A stretch of 64,000 bases of DNA from Catenulispora acidiphila DSM 44928 (GCF_000024025.1 NC_013131.1:7192001-7256000), one strand, 5' to 3'; shown: positions 1 through 9,368, counted from the stretch's first letter. Numbers and translations are program-made. The notes: a model not told the origin generated them from the letters alone.

Positions 1-581
1 TTCAGGAACGCCTGCGCGGCGGCGGGGTTCTTGGCGTAGTCGATGTTGTACATCGCGCCGTTGCCGAAGTTGTAGTTCGTCGCGTAGCTGCTGGTGTTGG
101 ACACGATGTCCTGGGCGTGGAACGAGGTCCCCTGGATCGGCGTGTTCTGCTTGTACGCCGCGACCGGGATGCCCGGGGTCAGGTACATCCCGAACTTCTC
201 ACCGAGGGAGTGGATGTACGAGCCCAGATTCGCCATGCCGTCGGGGAACTTGCCGGTGTCGATGACCCAGCGGCCGTAGGAGTCGACGGTGGTCCCGGGG
301 TTCAGGTAGTAGAAGTCGTCGAGGTTGACGTACTTGTAGCCCGCGGCGACCAGCCCGGAGCTGGACATGGATTGGGCTTGGGCCTTCATCTTCGCCTCGG
401 TCGGCGCGCTGCGCAGGAAGGACCAGCTGCTCCAGCCCATGAGCGGCGTGAGCGCCGCGCCGTTGCTCTGCGCGTACGCCTTCGGCTGGCTGCCGTTGGC
501 ACAGAACAGGGCGAGCAGCGCCGCCAAGAAGACGGCGAAGACGCGGCGTGGACCGGGACGTACCAGTGGTGCGGTGTGCAT
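1..581 (-). CDS. GH27-type alpha-galactosidase, secreted, 3' end outside window
   Basis: Reading the reverse strand from the ATG at 581 gives an open frame of about 193 residues that runs off the left edge, so the C-terminal part of the enzyme is missing. The first ~35 residues are an Arg-containing n-region, a hydrophobic stretch (VFAVFLAALLALF) and a small-residue region, consistent with Sec export. The mature part begins TPLMGWSSWSF, followed by GYKYVNLDDFYY and GMYLTPGIP, the arrangement of family GH27 alpha-galactosidases and related enzymes. The catalytic Asp pair of the family lies beyond the edge and cannot be checked. It would act outside the cell on galactosides, but GH27 also contains other specificities. 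No obvious partner gene is visible; the next gene is divergent. Confidence 0.8.
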   Translation of the reverse strand, partial: MHTAPLVRPGPRRVFAVFLAALLALFCANGSQPKAYAQSNGAALTPLMGWSSWSFLRSAPTEAKMKAQAQSMSSSGLVAAGYKYVNLDDFYYLNPGTTVDSYGRWVIDTGKFPDGMANLGSYIHSLGEKFGMYLTPGIPVAAYKQNTPIQGTSFHAQDIVSNTSSYATNYNFGNGAMYNIDYAKNPAAAQAFL

Positions 582-735
582 GTCGTGCTCCCTGATGGCG
601 GTCGATGGAGCCAGAAATCAAACAGGAAGGCAACCAAATTCACAGAATGAATCAGGCTTGTACGACTGGAGTAAACGGATCCGACCGTTACTCGTCAAGG
701 GGCGGCTGTCACCGGCTTCCTCTACGGTCGGGGAC

Positions 736-1917
736 GTGATCACCACGCTGGCCGTCGAGAACTACCGCTCGCTGCGAAACCTGTGCATTCCTGTCGGCCG
801 GCTGACCGTGGTCACCGGTGCCAACGGCAGCGGCAAATCCAGCCTCTACCGGGCCGTACGCCTGCTCGCCGACGTCTCGCGCAACGGCGCGGTGGCGGCG
901 CTGGCGCGCGAGGGCGGGCTGAGCTCCACGCTCTGGGCCGGACCGGAGCAGGGCACGAAGGCGGGTCGCAGGACGCAGGGCACGGTGCGCAGCGCGCCGG
1001 TCGGGCTGCGCCTGGGCTTCGGCGGCGAGGAATTCGGCTACGCGATCGACCTCGGGCTGCCGGTCCCCAGCGGGGATCCGGAGGCCGCGAAATTCAACCT
1101 GGACCCGGCGATCAAGACCGAGGCGGTCTGGAGCGGCCCGGTGCTGCGTCCGGCGACCTCGCTGATCGAGCGGCACAACGACAGCGTCAAGATCCGCGGC
1201 GCCGACGGGAAGTGGGCCGCCAAGCCGTATCCGATCCAGCAGTTCGACAGCATGCTCAGCGAGTTCGCCGACCCCGAGGCCGCCCCGGAACTGTTCCGCA
1301 TCCGCGACCGGATCCGCTCATGGCGCTTCTACGACCACTTCCGCACCGACTTCGACGCCCCGGCGCGCGCCCCGCAGATCGGCACGCGCACCCCGGTCCT
1401 GGCGCACGACGGCGCCGATCTGGCCGCCGCGCTCCAGACCATCGTGGCCACCGGACGCCGCGCGGAGCTCGACGAGGCGATCGACAGCGCCTTCCCCGGC
1501 AGCCGCCTGGAGATCCAGGTCGGGCCGGACAGCCGCTTCTCCCTCCATCTGTGGCAGCACGGTCTGCTGCGTCCGCTCGGCGCCGCCGAACTCTCCGACG
1601 GCACGCTGCGCTACCTGCTGCTGGCCGCCGCGCTGCTGACCCCGCGCCCGGCCGACCTGATGGTCTTCAACGAGCCGGAGACCAGCTTGCACCCGGACCT
1701 GCTGCGGCCGCTGGGCGCGCTCGTCGCGGCGGTGTCGGAGCGCAGCCAGATCATCGTGGTCTCGCACTCCGCCGGGCTGATCGAGGCCATCGGACGCGCG
1801 GCGGCGAAGCTGCGGCGCGATGTCGGGATGGTCGAGTTGGAGAAGGTGAACGGCGAGACCGTGCTGCCCGGGCAGGGGTTGCTCGACGCGCCGTTGTGGT
1901 TCTGGCCGAAGCGGTGA
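736..1917 (+). CDS. AAA-family ATPase (OLD/RecF-like, AAA_21)
   Basis: A 393-residue cytoplasmic ATPase. Near the N-terminus it has AVENYRSLRNL followed by a Walker A (GANGSGKSSL, about residues 30-39), the usual opening of OLD/RecF/SMC-like ATPases that bind a ligand or DNA near the nucleotide. The C-terminal third holds the ABC-like signature (LSDGTLRYLL), Walker B (LMVFNEPETSLHP) and the switch IIVVSHS. The frame stays open far upstream, but the GTG at 736 places the conserved LAVENYRSL four residues in, so it is preferred. No TOPRIM nuclease domain follows, unlike true OLD nucleases. The gene stands alone with no neighbouring UvrD/HNH partner, so an anti-phage role cannot be argued. The cellular substrate is unknown. 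Confidence 0.85.
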   Translation: MITTLAVENYRSLRNLCIPVGRLTVVTGANGSGKSSLYRAVRLLADVSRNGAVAALAREGGLSSTLWAGPEQGTKAGRRTQGTVRSAPVGLRLGFGGEEFGYAIDLGLPVPSGDPEAAKFNLDPAIKTEAVWSGPVLRPATSLIERHNDSVKIRGADGKWAAKPYPIQQFDSMLSEFADPEAAPELFRIRDRIRSWRFYDHFRTDFDAPARAPQIGTRTPVLAHDGADLAAALQTIVATGRRAELDEAIDSAFPGSRLEIQVGPDSRFSLHLWQHGLLRPLGAAELSDGTLRYLLLAAALLTPRPADLMVFNEPETSLHPDLLRPLGALVAAVSERSQIIVVSHSAGLIEAIGRAAAKLRRDVGMVELEKVNGETVLPGQGLLDAPLWFWPKR

Positions 1918-2018
1918 GGGCAGCTCTCGTACACCGAATGACGCACCCGCCGCGTGCGCCCCACGAAGCGCGCCTAGCGTCGGATCCGACGCGCAATCGA
2001 GGCGCAAAGGAGCGGTCC

Positions 2019-2411
2019 ATGTCCCATCCCCTGCTGAACGCCTTCTGGATGATCTTCTGGTTCTTCCTCTGGGTCATGTGGCTCATGCTGCTGTTCCGGG
2101 TGGTCGCGGATGTGTTCGGCGACAAGGGCCTCAGCGGCTGGGGCAAGACGGCGTGGCTGCTGTTCGTCTTGGTCCTGCCGTTCATCGGCGTGTTCGTCTA
2201 CCTCATCACCCGGGGGCGCAGCATGGCCGAGCGCACCGAGGCGCACGTCCGGCAGCGCCAGCAGGCGTTCGACGACCACATCCGCGAGACCGCCGGCACC
2301 GGTCCGGGGTCGACCACGGTCGAGGAGCTGTCGAAGCTCGCCGACCTGAAGTCCTCCGGCGCGATCAGCGACGCGGAGTTCGAGCGGGCCAAGGACAAGC
2401 TGCTCGCCTGA
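2019..2411 (+). CDS. Small membrane protein with PLDc_N-like and SHOCT domains
   Basis: A 130-residue protein with two membrane segments near the N-terminus (WMIFWFFLWVMWLMLLF and TAWLLFVLVLPFIGVFVYLI) in the pattern of the phospholipase D nuclease N-terminal (PLDc_N) domain. A charged region follows, and then a C-terminal SHOCT module (EELSKLADLKSSGAISDAEF) that often ends small actinobacterial membrane proteins. The ATG at 2019 has an AAAGGA ribosome site about 8 bases upstream; a longer frame begins far upstream but overlaps the ATPase gene. Function is unknown; SHOCT domains are thought to mediate oligomerisation. A 9-bp tandem repeat begins at its stop codon. Confidence 0.8.
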   Translation: MSHPLLNAFWMIFWFFLWVMWLMLLFRVVADVFGDKGLSGWGKTAWLLFVLVLPFIGVFVYLITRGRSMAERTEAHVRQRQQAFDDHIRETAGTGPGSTTVEELSKLADLKSSGAISDAEFERAKDKLLA

Positions 2412-2469
2412 GCGGTTCGCGCGTTTCAAGCGTTTCAAGCGGTTCGAGCGGTTCGAGCGGTTCGAGCGG
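2411..2469 (+). repeat. 9-bp tandem repeat (AGCGGTTCG)
   Basis: About six degenerate copies of AGCGGTTCG/AGCGTTTCA occupy the start of the gap between the SHOCT protein and the BrkB-type gene. It is noncoding in the chosen gene models. The copies at the right end are identical, which suggests recent slippage. Confidence 0.85.
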
Positions 2470-2499
2470 CCCTGCGCCGGCGCCACCGAGACGGGACCC

Positions 2500-3411
2500 A
2501 TGACGGCCGAGGACGACGCCCCGAGCCCGACCCCGAGCCCTGAGGGCGGTGGCGGGCGCGGTCTGCGATCACGCCTGACGCGGCTGATCGCGGCGGCTCG
2601 GGCCCGCCGCGGCGAGCTGGAGGAGCGGTCCCCGAAGCTGGCCGAGGTCCTTCGGGTCGCGCTGGCTCCGGAGACCATCGACCGGTGTTTCGCGGTGGCC
2701 GCGCAGATCTTCATCACCGCCGTGCCGATGGCGCTGGCGGTCTTGGCGTTCCTGCCGCACCAGCTGCGGGACCGCGTGCGGGAGAGCCTCAGCGCGCAGC
2801 TGGGCATCGAGGGCTCGGCGGCACAGAGCGTGAACGCGTTCTTCAACGGCCAGGACGAGTTGCGCGACGCGATCGGCGTGGCCGGGCTGGTGCTGGCGCT
2901 GTTCTCGGCGACCAGCCTGACCCGGCGGCTGCAGCGCGTCTACGAGCGCTCCTGGATGCTGCCGCCGGGACGGATGAAGTCCTCGGCGGTGCGGTGGCTG
3001 GCGTGGATCCTGGTGTGGATCGCGGTGCTGTCGGCGCAGGGTCCGCTGCGCGCGGGCAGCGGCTGGTGGCGGTTCTGGGGCTGGACCGCGTCGGCGGCGA
3101 TGAGCGTCGCGCTGTGGTGGTGGACGCCGCACCTGCTGCTCCTGCGCCGGGTCGGATGGCGGACGCTGCTGCCGACCGCGTTGCTGACCGGGCTCGCGCA
3201 GACCGCGATCGGCATCGGGTCGCGCTTCGTCATGCCGCGGGTGACCGGGCGCAGCGTCGCGGAGTACGGGCCGTTCGGGCTCGTGCTCAGCCTCATGAGC
3301 TGGCTGCTCGTGGTCGCCGGCGTGATCGTTCTGGGCGCCGGGATCGGCCGGGTCCTGGCAGGCGACGCGGCGGATCCACCAAAACAGGCCGTTTCACCAC
3401 CGGACAATTAG
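2500..3411 (+). CDS. YihY/BrkB-family integral membrane protein
   Basis: A 303-residue protein with a charged, Pro/Gly-rich N-terminal tail of about 70 residues, then around six hydrophobic segments, for example IFITAVPMALAVLAFL, AIGVAGLVLALFSATSL, WLAWILVWIAVLSA and LMSWLLVVAGVIVLGAGI. The pattern LTRRLQRVYERSW after the second helix pair and the FGLVLSLMSWL segment near the end are typical of the YihY/BrkB family. The family was once thought to include RNase BN, but that link is wrong and the molecular role is unsettled. It is followed after 36 bases by a holin-family membrane protein and then a permease, so the three may be cotranscribed envelope genes. Confidence 0.8.
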   Translation: MTAEDDAPSPTPSPEGGGGRGLRSRLTRLIAAARARRGELEERSPKLAEVLRVALAPETIDRCFAVAAQIFITAVPMALAVLAFLPHQLRDRVRESLSAQLGIEGSAAQSVNAFFNGQDELRDAIGVAGLVLALFSATSLTRRLQRVYERSWMLPPGRMKSSAVRWLAWILVWIAVLSAQGPLRAGSGWWRFWGWTASAAMSVALWWWTPHLLLLRRVGWRTLLPTALLTGLAQTAIGIGSRFVMPRVTGRSVAEYGPFGLVLSLMSWLLVVAGVIVLGAGIGRVLAGDAADPPKQAVSPPDN

Positions 3412-3447
3412 CCTGAATCCGATGTATCCACCAGCGAGAGGACGGCG

Positions 3448-3825
3448 ATGCTGAAGCGGCTTCTCACTGCCTGGATCATCCTGGCACTGGCGTTCGTCCT
3501 GGCCGCGTGGGTCGCACCGGGCATGAGCATCCACGGCGGACCGGTCTCCTGGCTGTTGCTCGCGGCGGCCTTCGCCGCGCTGAACCTGGTCCTCGGCACC
3601 GTTCTGCGGCTGGTCACAGCGCCGCTGATGCTGCTGACGCTGGGCTTGTTCGGCATCATCATCAACGCCGTGCTGATCCGGCTGGTCGCGGCCTGGACCG
3701 ACCGGCTCCAGCTGGACGGGTTCGGATCGGCCGTCTGGGGCGCCGTGTTCGTCATGATCTTCACCTGGCTGCTCCGGCTGACACCGCTCGGCAGGCCCAG
3801 ACACACCCACAAGAAAAAGCACTGA
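3448..3825 (+). CDS. Phage_holin_4_2-family membrane protein
   Basis: A 125-residue protein with four predicted membrane helices (AWIILALAFVLAAWVAPG, WLLLAAAFAALNLVLGTVLRLV, LLTLGLFGIIINAVLIRLVAAW, AVWGAVFVMIFTWLLRL) and a short Lys/His-rich tail. Size and helix pattern match the Phage_holin_4_2 family (the YvlD group), which is common in bacterial chromosomes outside prophages. No phage genes surround it, so a holin function is not implied. The ATG at 3448 is preceded by GAGAGGACGGCG. Its stop is 9 bases before the next gene, consistent with one transcript. Confidence 0.8.
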   Translation: MLKRLLTAWIILALAFVLAAWVAPGMSIHGGPVSWLLLAAAFAALNLVLGTVLRLVTAPLMLLTLGLFGIIINAVLIRLVAAWTDRLQLDGFGSAVWGAVFVMIFTWLLRLTPLGRPRHTHKKKH

Positions 3826-3834
3826 GGCGGCGCC

Positions 3835-5004
3835 GTGTCAGTGCCCGGATTCCCCGAGGCGGGGTCCTCTGACGCGCGTCCCGATCCGCCTCGTGCTTCG
3901 CGTCCCGATCCGCCTTCCGATCGACCTTCCGATCGGCATTCCGATCCACGCGGGCTCCTGCCGCGCTGGGCGCTCCGGGCGACGGCGTGGAACCTCGCGC
4001 TGATCGTCGCGGTGGTCGTGGCCGCCGGGCTGGTCTGGGTCTGCGTCCAGCTGCGCGCCGCCGTCGTCCCGCTGCTGCTGGCGCTGCTGGCGGCCTCGCT
4101 GTTGGAGCCGGCGGGGCGGCGGCTGACCGGACGGATCCGCAGCCGGTCGCTGGCCGCCGGGGTGGCGTGCGCGCTGCTGGCGGGCGTGGTCGGCGGAACC
4201 GTCTGGCTGGTCGCGCGCGCCGTCGTCGACGCCGCGCCGGGCATCGGGCGGGCGCTGGGCAGGATCAGCCGGCGGGTCGGGGCGGGATCGGAGGAGGATC
4301 TGCTGCAGTCCGCGGCGAACGGCCTGCGGTCGCTGGGGTCGGAGGCGAACTCGGCGCTGATCGCCGGGGTCGTGCACGGGGTGTCCACGGCGGTGCAGAT
4401 CCTGGCCGGGTCGGTGCTGAGCGTAGTGCTGATCTACTTCCTGATCCGCGACGGCGGCCGGTTCGAGGCGTTCGCCTCCCGGTCGCTGCCGGAGGGCACG
4501 GCGGACGTCGCCGTCCGGATGGCACGCCGCGCGTGGGATGCGCTGTCCGGGTTCATGCGCGGTACCACCTTCATCGCGCTCATCGACACGGTGCTGATCC
4601 TGATCGGGCTGCTCGTCCTGGGGGTTCCGGGCGCGCCCGGGCTGGCCGCCCTGGTGTTCGTCGGCGCCTACATCCCGTTCATCGGCGCCTTCCTGTCCGG
4701 CGCGGTCGCGGTGCTGGTGGCGCTCGGCGACGGCGGCGTCGGCAAGGCCCTGTGGGTGCTCGGCGTGGTGGTCGCGGTGCAGGTGGTCGAGGGCAACGTC
4801 CTGCAGCCGGTGATCCAGTCCCGGACCGTGTCGCTGCATCCGGCGGTGGTGATGCTGGCGGTGACCGGCGGCACGGCGGTCGCCGGGATCCTCGGCGCGC
4901 TGTTGGCGGTTCCGCTGACGGCGGCCGCCTCGGGGGTCCTCGCCGAGTTGCGGGAGATGGCGGGCCGGTCCGGGGAGTCGTCGGAAGCTGACGTCGAACC
5001 CTGA
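3835..5004 (+). CDS. AI-2E/TqsA-family permease
   Basis: A 389-residue multi-spanning protein. After a ~45-residue polar tail containing a repeated DPPRASRPDPP/SDRPSDRHSDP sequence come paired helices (LALIVAVVVAAGLVWVCVQL, VVPLLLALLAASLLEPAGRRL), a long soluble region, and the family-typical C-terminal block GAYIPFIGAFLSGAVAVLVAL and VVQVVEGNVLQPVIQSRTVSLHP. Members were named for autoinducer-2 export in E. coli but include Na+/H+ antiporters and other exporters, so the substrate is not known. GTG at 3835 is used because it follows the previous stop closely; an internal start after the polar tail is possible. It converges with the GAP-family gene with a 12-base gap. Confidence 0.85.
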   Translation: MSVPGFPEAGSSDARPDPPRASRPDPPSDRPSDRHSDPRGLLPRWALRATAWNLALIVAVVVAAGLVWVCVQLRAAVVPLLLALLAASLLEPAGRRLTGRIRSRSLAAGVACALLAGVVGGTVWLVARAVVDAAPGIGRALGRISRRVGAGSEEDLLQSAANGLRSLGSEANSALIAGVVHGVSTAVQILAGSVLSVVLIYFLIRDGGRFEAFASRSLPEGTADVAVRMARRAWDALSGFMRGTTFIALIDTVLILIGLLVLGVPGAPGLAALVFVGAYIPFIGAFLSGAVAVLVALGDGGVGKALWVLGVVVAVQVVEGNVLQPVIQSRTVSLHPAVVMLAVTGGTAVAGILGALLAVPLTAAASGVLAELREMAGRSGESSEADVEP

Positions 5005-5016
5005 GAGGGTCGGTGA

Positions 5017-5658
5017 TCAGAGCAGTCCGACAATGCCTTTGATCATGAAGTAGCACCCGACGCCGGCCGCGGCGGCGGCGGCGATCACCCGGCCGTTGCG
5101 GGCGAGCCAGATGTTCGCGGCGCGCAGTGTGGAGTGCGTGCGCTCCGGGGCGATCAGGTAGGTCAGGATGGGCACCTCGGCTGCCAGCAGGACGACCGCC
5201 GCGATCAGGATCACGCTGAAGGCACCGACTCCGACGGTGGGCTTTCCCTGGGAGATCGAGTGCAGCGCCAGCAGATACATCGGCGAGGGTGTGCCGACCA
5301 CCAGACCGAGCATGACGGCCGTGGTCAGGCGGGGCTCCCGCAGGCTCGGCTTCTTGTCCTTGCTCTTCACGCGCGGGGTACGGCGCAGGATCACCACCGC
5401 CAGCGCCACGGCCGCCGCGCCGAGCACGATGTCCAGGACCGGCGGCGCGGTCGGATGCCGCTGGCGGTCGTCGAACTCGGTGCCGGCCAGGACGGTGACC
5501 ACGAGGAAGCCGATCAGGAGCGTGAGCGAGGCCGCGGCGGCGAGGAACGTCAGCGACAGCAGGCGGGCGCGTTCCCGGGCCAGGAGCCCCGCGACGATGA
5601 CGAGCGTGGTCGGGGAGAACGAGGCCGCCAGCGCGGTCGGCACTGCTTCCCAGAGCAT
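5017..5658 (-). CDS. GAP/Sap-family transporter-like membrane protein
   Basis: A 213-residue protein starting MLWEAVPTALAASFSPTTLVIVAGLL, with about six hydrophobic segments and a short basic loop (RRTPRVKSKDKKPSLREPRL) in the middle. This is the GAP (sulfolipid-1-addressing protein, Sap) family, whose mycobacterial founder helps export sulfolipid-1. The frame is open 15 codons further upstream, but the ATG at 5658 begins at the conserved N-terminal helix. A sulfolipid link with the sqdB locus 13 kb away is tempting but unsupported, since GAP proteins are numerous in actinomycetes. Confidence 0.75.
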   Translation of the reverse strand: MLWEAVPTALAASFSPTTLVIVAGLLARERARLLSLTFLAAAASLTLLIGFLVVTVLAGTEFDDRQRHPTAPPVLDIVLGAAAVALAVVILRRTPRVKSKDKKPSLREPRLTTAVMLGLVVGTPSPMYLLALHSISQGKPTVGVGAFSVILIAAVVLLAAEVPILTYLIAPERTHSTLRAANIWLARNGRVIAAAAAAGVGCYFMIKGIVGLL

Positions 5659-5941
5659 GGGCACATCCGTTCGGGGCGTTGCGGGTGGGCGGTTCGGTAC
5701 CAATTATCAGGGTTCGGTCCGCCGCTTCTCGTCTACGCCGGGCGTTCGCCCGCCGTGGTCTGCCCCGGCCTTCGGTGGCCCGCCGTGCCGAGCCGACCAC
5801 TGTTACCCGCGCCGCAGCCTTCAGCTTCCTGATGTTCACGATTCTTTCTCTCCTTTCGGTATTCCGATCGTCACGGTCTGTGTCTAGCATCACCGGTGCT
5901 GCCTCTCGCCCTCCCACCCCCACCGCACCTGGAGAGAATCC

Positions 5942-6820
5942 ATGCGCATGTCCCGCAGGGCCCTGACGCTGTCCGCGGCCGTCGGCACGGCCGCCCTGGC
6001 CGCCGCCCTCATCCCGTTCGCCACCGCCTCGGCCGCTCCGGCGGCGTCCCCGGCCACGACCGGCGTGGTGCCGACCCCGGCCCACGTCGTCGTGGTGATG
6101 GAGGAGAACCACTCCTACAACGACATCATCGGCAGCTCCAGCGCGCCGTACATCAACTCCCTGGCTTCCTCCGGCGCGCTGCTGACCGGCTCGTTCGCGG
6201 TCACCCACCCCAGCGAGCCGAACTACATGGCGCTGTTCGGCGGCAGCACCTTCGGGCTGTCCTCGGATGCCTGCCCGGTGAGCGAGGGCAACACGGCGAA
6301 CCTGGGGTCGGAGCTTCTGGGCGCCGGCAAGACCTTCAAGGGCTACTCCGAGGGTCTGCCGAGCACCGGCTCGACGACCTGTTCCTCCGGCAAGTACGCG
6401 CGCAAGCACTCGCCGTGGGTGAACTACAGCAACGTGCCGGGCTCGGACTCCCTGCCGTTCAGTCAGTTCCCGACCAACTACTCGACGCTGCCGACGCTGT
6501 CGTTCGTCATCCCGAACCTCAACGACGACATGCACGACGGCACGGTCAAGACCGGCGACACCTGGCTGAAGACCAACCTGTCGGCGTACGCGACCTGGGC
6601 CAAGGCGAACAACAGCGTGCTGATCGTGACCTGGGACGAGGACGACTACACCGAGAGCAACCAGATCCCGACGATCGTCGTCGGCGCCGGGGTGAAGACC
6701 GGCCACTACAGCGAGCAGGTCACCCACTACAACCTGCTGGCCACCCTGGAGAAGATGTACGGTCTGACCCCGGTCGGCAACAGCTCGGGCGCCGCTGTCA
6801 TCAGCGACATCTGGAGCTGA
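5942..6820 (+). CDS. Secreted phosphoesterase (acid phosphatase/phospholipase C superfamily)
   Basis: A 292-residue exported protein. The N-terminus (MRMSRRALTLSAAVGTAALAAALIPF) is a signal peptide with an arginine pair and an Ala-rich h-region ending near ASA/APA. The mature enzyme begins with HVVVVMEENHSYNDIIG, the diagnostic metal-binding segment of the phosphoesterase family (PF04185), followed by HPSEPNYMALFGG, PNLNDDMHDG and LIVTWDEDD, which supply further metal ligands. At about 290 residues it is short for phospholipase C and closer to AcpA-like or purple-nonrelated acid phosphatases. ATG at 5942 has GGAGAG ten bases upstream. It would release phosphate from external phosphoesters. 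Confidence 0.85.
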   Translation: MRMSRRALTLSAAVGTAALAAALIPFATASAAPAASPATTGVVPTPAHVVVVMEENHSYNDIIGSSSAPYINSLASSGALLTGSFAVTHPSEPNYMALFGGSTFGLSSDACPVSEGNTANLGSELLGAGKTFKGYSEGLPSTGSTTCSSGKYARKHSPWVNYSNVPGSDSLPFSQFPTNYSTLPTLSFVIPNLNDDMHDGTVKTGDTWLKTNLSAYATWAKANNSVLIVTWDEDDYTESNQIPTIVVGAGVKTGHYSEQVTHYNLLATLEKMYGLTPVGNSSGAAVISDIWS

Positions 6821-6918
6821 GCGGCCCGCGGTCCTGACCCCATAGCGCGCAGCGGACGGCCCGGGCCTGCTCGGGTCGTCCGCAGTGTGCTGCGACGACG
6901 AAAGGAACCCCGACCGTC

Positions 6919-8121
6919 ATGCGCCGTGCCTCCTGGCAGGTACGTCTAGCGGTGGTGCCGATCGTGACGGCCGCCGCCGTCGTGGCCGGTGTCGCGCAGT
7001 CCCATCCGGCGAGCGCCGGCGGCCCGATCGCGGTGCGCGCCTCGGGGTGCGGCACGCCTCCCGCCGCCGCCGACGCCGGACGCGTCGATTTCGTGGTCAC
7101 CGACGACACGGACGCCTTCGCGACGGTCTACCTCGTGGACACCGCCGACCTGGTCTACGCGGAGATCCCGTGGCTGACGCCGGGGCGCACGCTGCCGCTG
7201 ACGACGACGCTCGGCGCGGGGCGTTACGCGATCCGGTGTGTCCTGTCGGACGGCACGGTCCACACCACGTCGCAGTTCTCTGTGTCGGGGACGACGTCCG
7301 GCGCGGTCGCCGGTTACAAGCCGCTGCCCGACCTGGACATGACCGCGCCGGTCAACGCCTATCGCGACTGGTTGGGCGGTTCGATACCGAAGCTGCTCGC
7401 GGCTTCGAAGAAGCTCGACGCGGACGTCGCGAGCGGTGATCTGCGGACGGCCAAGGCGGATTGGCTGACCGCGCACTTGGACTATGAGCGGCTGGGCGCC
7501 GCCTACAACTCCTTCGGCGACTTCGACGGCGCGATCGACGGGACGGCGCAGGGTCTGCCGGACGGCACGGCGGACAAGGACTGGGCCGGGCTGCACGCGA
7601 TTGAATACGGGCTCTGGCACGGTGGCTCCGCGGAGAAGATACGCCCTCTGACACAGGCGCTGGTCGGCTCGGTTCAGGGCTTGGTTGAGGACTTCCCGAG
7701 CGAAGAGGTCGATCCCGGCGATTTGCCGTTGCGCGCTCACGAGATCTTGGAGAACACGCTTCAGTTCCAGATCACCGGGGCGGCGGATGCCGGTAGCGGC
7801 ACGAGCTTGGCGACGGCGTATGCGAACACTGAGGGTACGCAGGAAGTGCTGAGCGTTTTGGCGCCGTTGATCGACGATCGGGCTCCTGGACTGCGTGCGA
7901 AGCTGGCCGCGGAGATCGCTGCGGTGCAGGGCGATCTTCAGGCGACTCGTGACGGCTCTGGTGGTTCCGGTGGTTCAGGCGGTTCCGGCGGCTCCGACGG
8001 CTGGACTCCGGCGGGCGCCATCTCCGCCGCACAGCACCGGCGCCTCGACGCCGACATGGATCAGCTGCTCGAAGATCTGGCGACCATCCCCAACCTGCTG
8101 GCACCGAGGACGAACGCATGA
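6919..8121 (+). CDS. efeO: EfeO-type iron uptake protein (cupredoxin + M75 imelysin)
   Basis: A 400-residue exported protein. After a signal peptide, residues ~35-125 form a short cupredoxin-like domain and residues ~140-395 form the M75/imelysin domain with the metal-binding HxxE motif in HAIEYGLW. In the EfeUOB ferrous/ferric uptake system EfeO is the periplasmic or extracellular iron-binding partner of EfeB and the permease EfeU. A Gly-Ser linker ([15 protein letters not shown], about residues 346-360) interrupts the last part of the imelysin domain and is probably a slippage-generated insertion in a surface loop. The stop overlaps the efeB start (ATGA), so the two are translationally coupled. 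No EfeU is encoded next to them. Confidence 0.88.
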   Translation: MRRASWQVRLAVVPIVTAAAVVAGVAQSHPASAGGPIAVRASGCGTPPAAADAGRVDFVVTDDTDAFATVYLVDTADLVYAEIPWLTPGRTLPLTTTLGAGRYAIRCVLSDGTVHTTSQFSVSGTTSGAVAGYKPLPDLDMTAPVNAYRDWLGGSIPKLLAASKKLDADVASGDLRTAKADWLTAHLDYERLGAAYNSFGDFDGAIDGTAQGLPDGTADKDWAGLHAIEYGLWHGGSAEKIRPLTQALVGSVQGLVEDFPSEEVDPGDLPLRAHEILENTLQFQITGAADAGSGTSLATAYANTEGTQEVLSVLAPLIDDRAPGLRAKLAAEIAAVQGDLQATRDGSGGSGGSGGSGGSDGWTPAGAISAAQHRRLDADMDQLLEDLATIPNLLAPRTNA

Positions 8122-9368
8122 CCGGCGTGGCACGACGATCCTTCCTGCGCGGCGCTGCTGTCGGCGCGGCCTCGGCAGCGGCGGTCGGCGGTGCGGCGGG
8201 GGCGACCGCGATGGCGGTGACGGGGTCGGGGTCCGCCGGGAGCGGCTCCGGGCCTTCGGGGCGTCGCATCGAGTTCGAGGGTGCGCACCAGGCGGGGATC
8301 GTGACGGCGCCTCAGGATGCGGCGTCGTTCGTGGCTTTCGACGTCACGGCTCAGGATGCCGCTGCGCTGGCAGCCTTGTTCCGGACATTGACCGACCGAA
8401 TCAGGTTTCTGACTTCGGGCGGGCTGCCGGTGGCGACGGATGTCGCGTCTCCGCCGACCGATAGCGAGACGTTGGGTCCGCGGCTGCCGTCGGACGGACT
8501 GACCGTGACGGTCGGGGTCGGGGCGTCGCTGTTCGACGACCGCTTCGGTCTGGCGAGCCGCAAGCCGGCGCGCCTGACACCGATGCCTGTGTTCCCCGAT
8601 GACCATGTCGAGGGCTCGACGGAGTTGCATGGCGACCTGATGTTGCAGATCTGCGCCGATTCGCGGGACACGGTGATGCACGCGTTGCGCGACATCGCCA
8701 AACACACGCGCGCCGGGATGCAGCCGTCGTGGAAGATCGACGGCTTCCACGCGGCGCCGCGACCCACCGGGACCCAACGCAACCAGCTCGGCTTCAAGGA
8801 CGGCATCGCGAACCCGGACGTGTCGAAGGGCTCGGTGACCGACGACCTGATCTGGACGGCACCCGGCGGCGGCGAGCCGGCGTGGACGCAAGGCGGTTCC
8901 TACCAAGTGGTCCGCATCATCAGGATGCTGGTCGAGTTCTGGGACCGGGTATCGCTGCATGAACAGGAGAACATGATCGGCCGACGGCGCGACAGCGGAG
9001 CGCCACTGGACGGGACGGCAGAGCGTGACACGCCGGACTACCAGGCCGATCCGCACGGCTTGGTGATCCCGGCAGACGCGCACATCCGCCTGGCGAACCC
9101 GCGCACCCCAGCGACGTCCAAGCAGCAGATCCTGCGCCGCGGCTACAACTACGAACGAGGTCTGGATGCCAACGGCAACCTCGACATCGGGCTGATCTTC
9201 TGCTGCTACCAGCAGGATGTGCAGCGGCAGTTCCAGGCCGTCCAGGAGCGCCTCGCCGGCGAACCACTCGTGGACTACATCCAGCCGACCGGCGGCGGCT
9301 ACTTCTTCGCGCTGCCCGGCGTGCGCGATGGCAGCGACTTCCTCGGGTCGGGACTGCTGAGGCGCTGA
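8118..9368 (+). CDS. efeB: EfeB-type Dyp peroxidase/deferrochelatase, Tat-exported
   Basis: A 416-residue heme peroxidase of the DyP family. The N-terminus [19 protein letters not shown] carries a twin-arginine motif (RRSFLRG) and hydrophobic region, so it folds with heme in the cytoplasm and is exported by Tat. The GxxDG heme-distal motif is seen as [27 protein letters not shown] supplies the proximal-His region and the conserved Arg. EfeB oxidises ferrous iron or extracts iron from heme and passes it to EfeO. The ATG at 8118 overlaps the efeO stop by four bases. Length is normal for the family. Confidence 0.9.
   Translation: MTGVARRSFLRGAAVGAASAAAVGGAAGATAMAVTGSGSAGSGSGPSGRRIEFEGAHQAGIVTAPQDAASFVAFDVTAQDAAALAALFRTLTDRIRFLTSGGLPVATDVASPPTDSETLGPRLPSDGLTVTVGVGASLFDDRFGLASRKPARLTPMPVFPDDHVEGSTELHGDLMLQICADSRDTVMHALRDIAKHTRAGMQPSWKIDGFHAAPRPTGTQRNQLGFKDGIANPDVSKGSVTDDLIWTAPGGGEPAWTQGGSYQVVRIIRMLVEFWDRVSLHEQENMIGRRRDSGAPLDGTAERDTPDYQADPHGLVIPADAHIRLANPRTPATSKQQILRRGYNYERGLDANGNLDIGLIFCCYQQDVQRQFQAVQERLAGEPLVDYIQPTGGGYFFALPGVRDGSDFLGSGLLRR

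Noticed and set aside
736-1917. Anti-phage OLD-type defence gene
   Set aside because: Only the ATPase is present; there is no TOPRIM domain and no adjacent helicase or nuclease, and neighbours are envelope genes.
3448-3825. Prophage holin
   Set aside because: The holin-like family is common in chromosomes and no lysin, capsid or integrase genes are near.
4679-6727. Open frame of 682 codons on the minus strand
   Set aside because: It spans several genes with recognisable proteins on other frames and is low-complexity Arg/Gly/Ala sequence.
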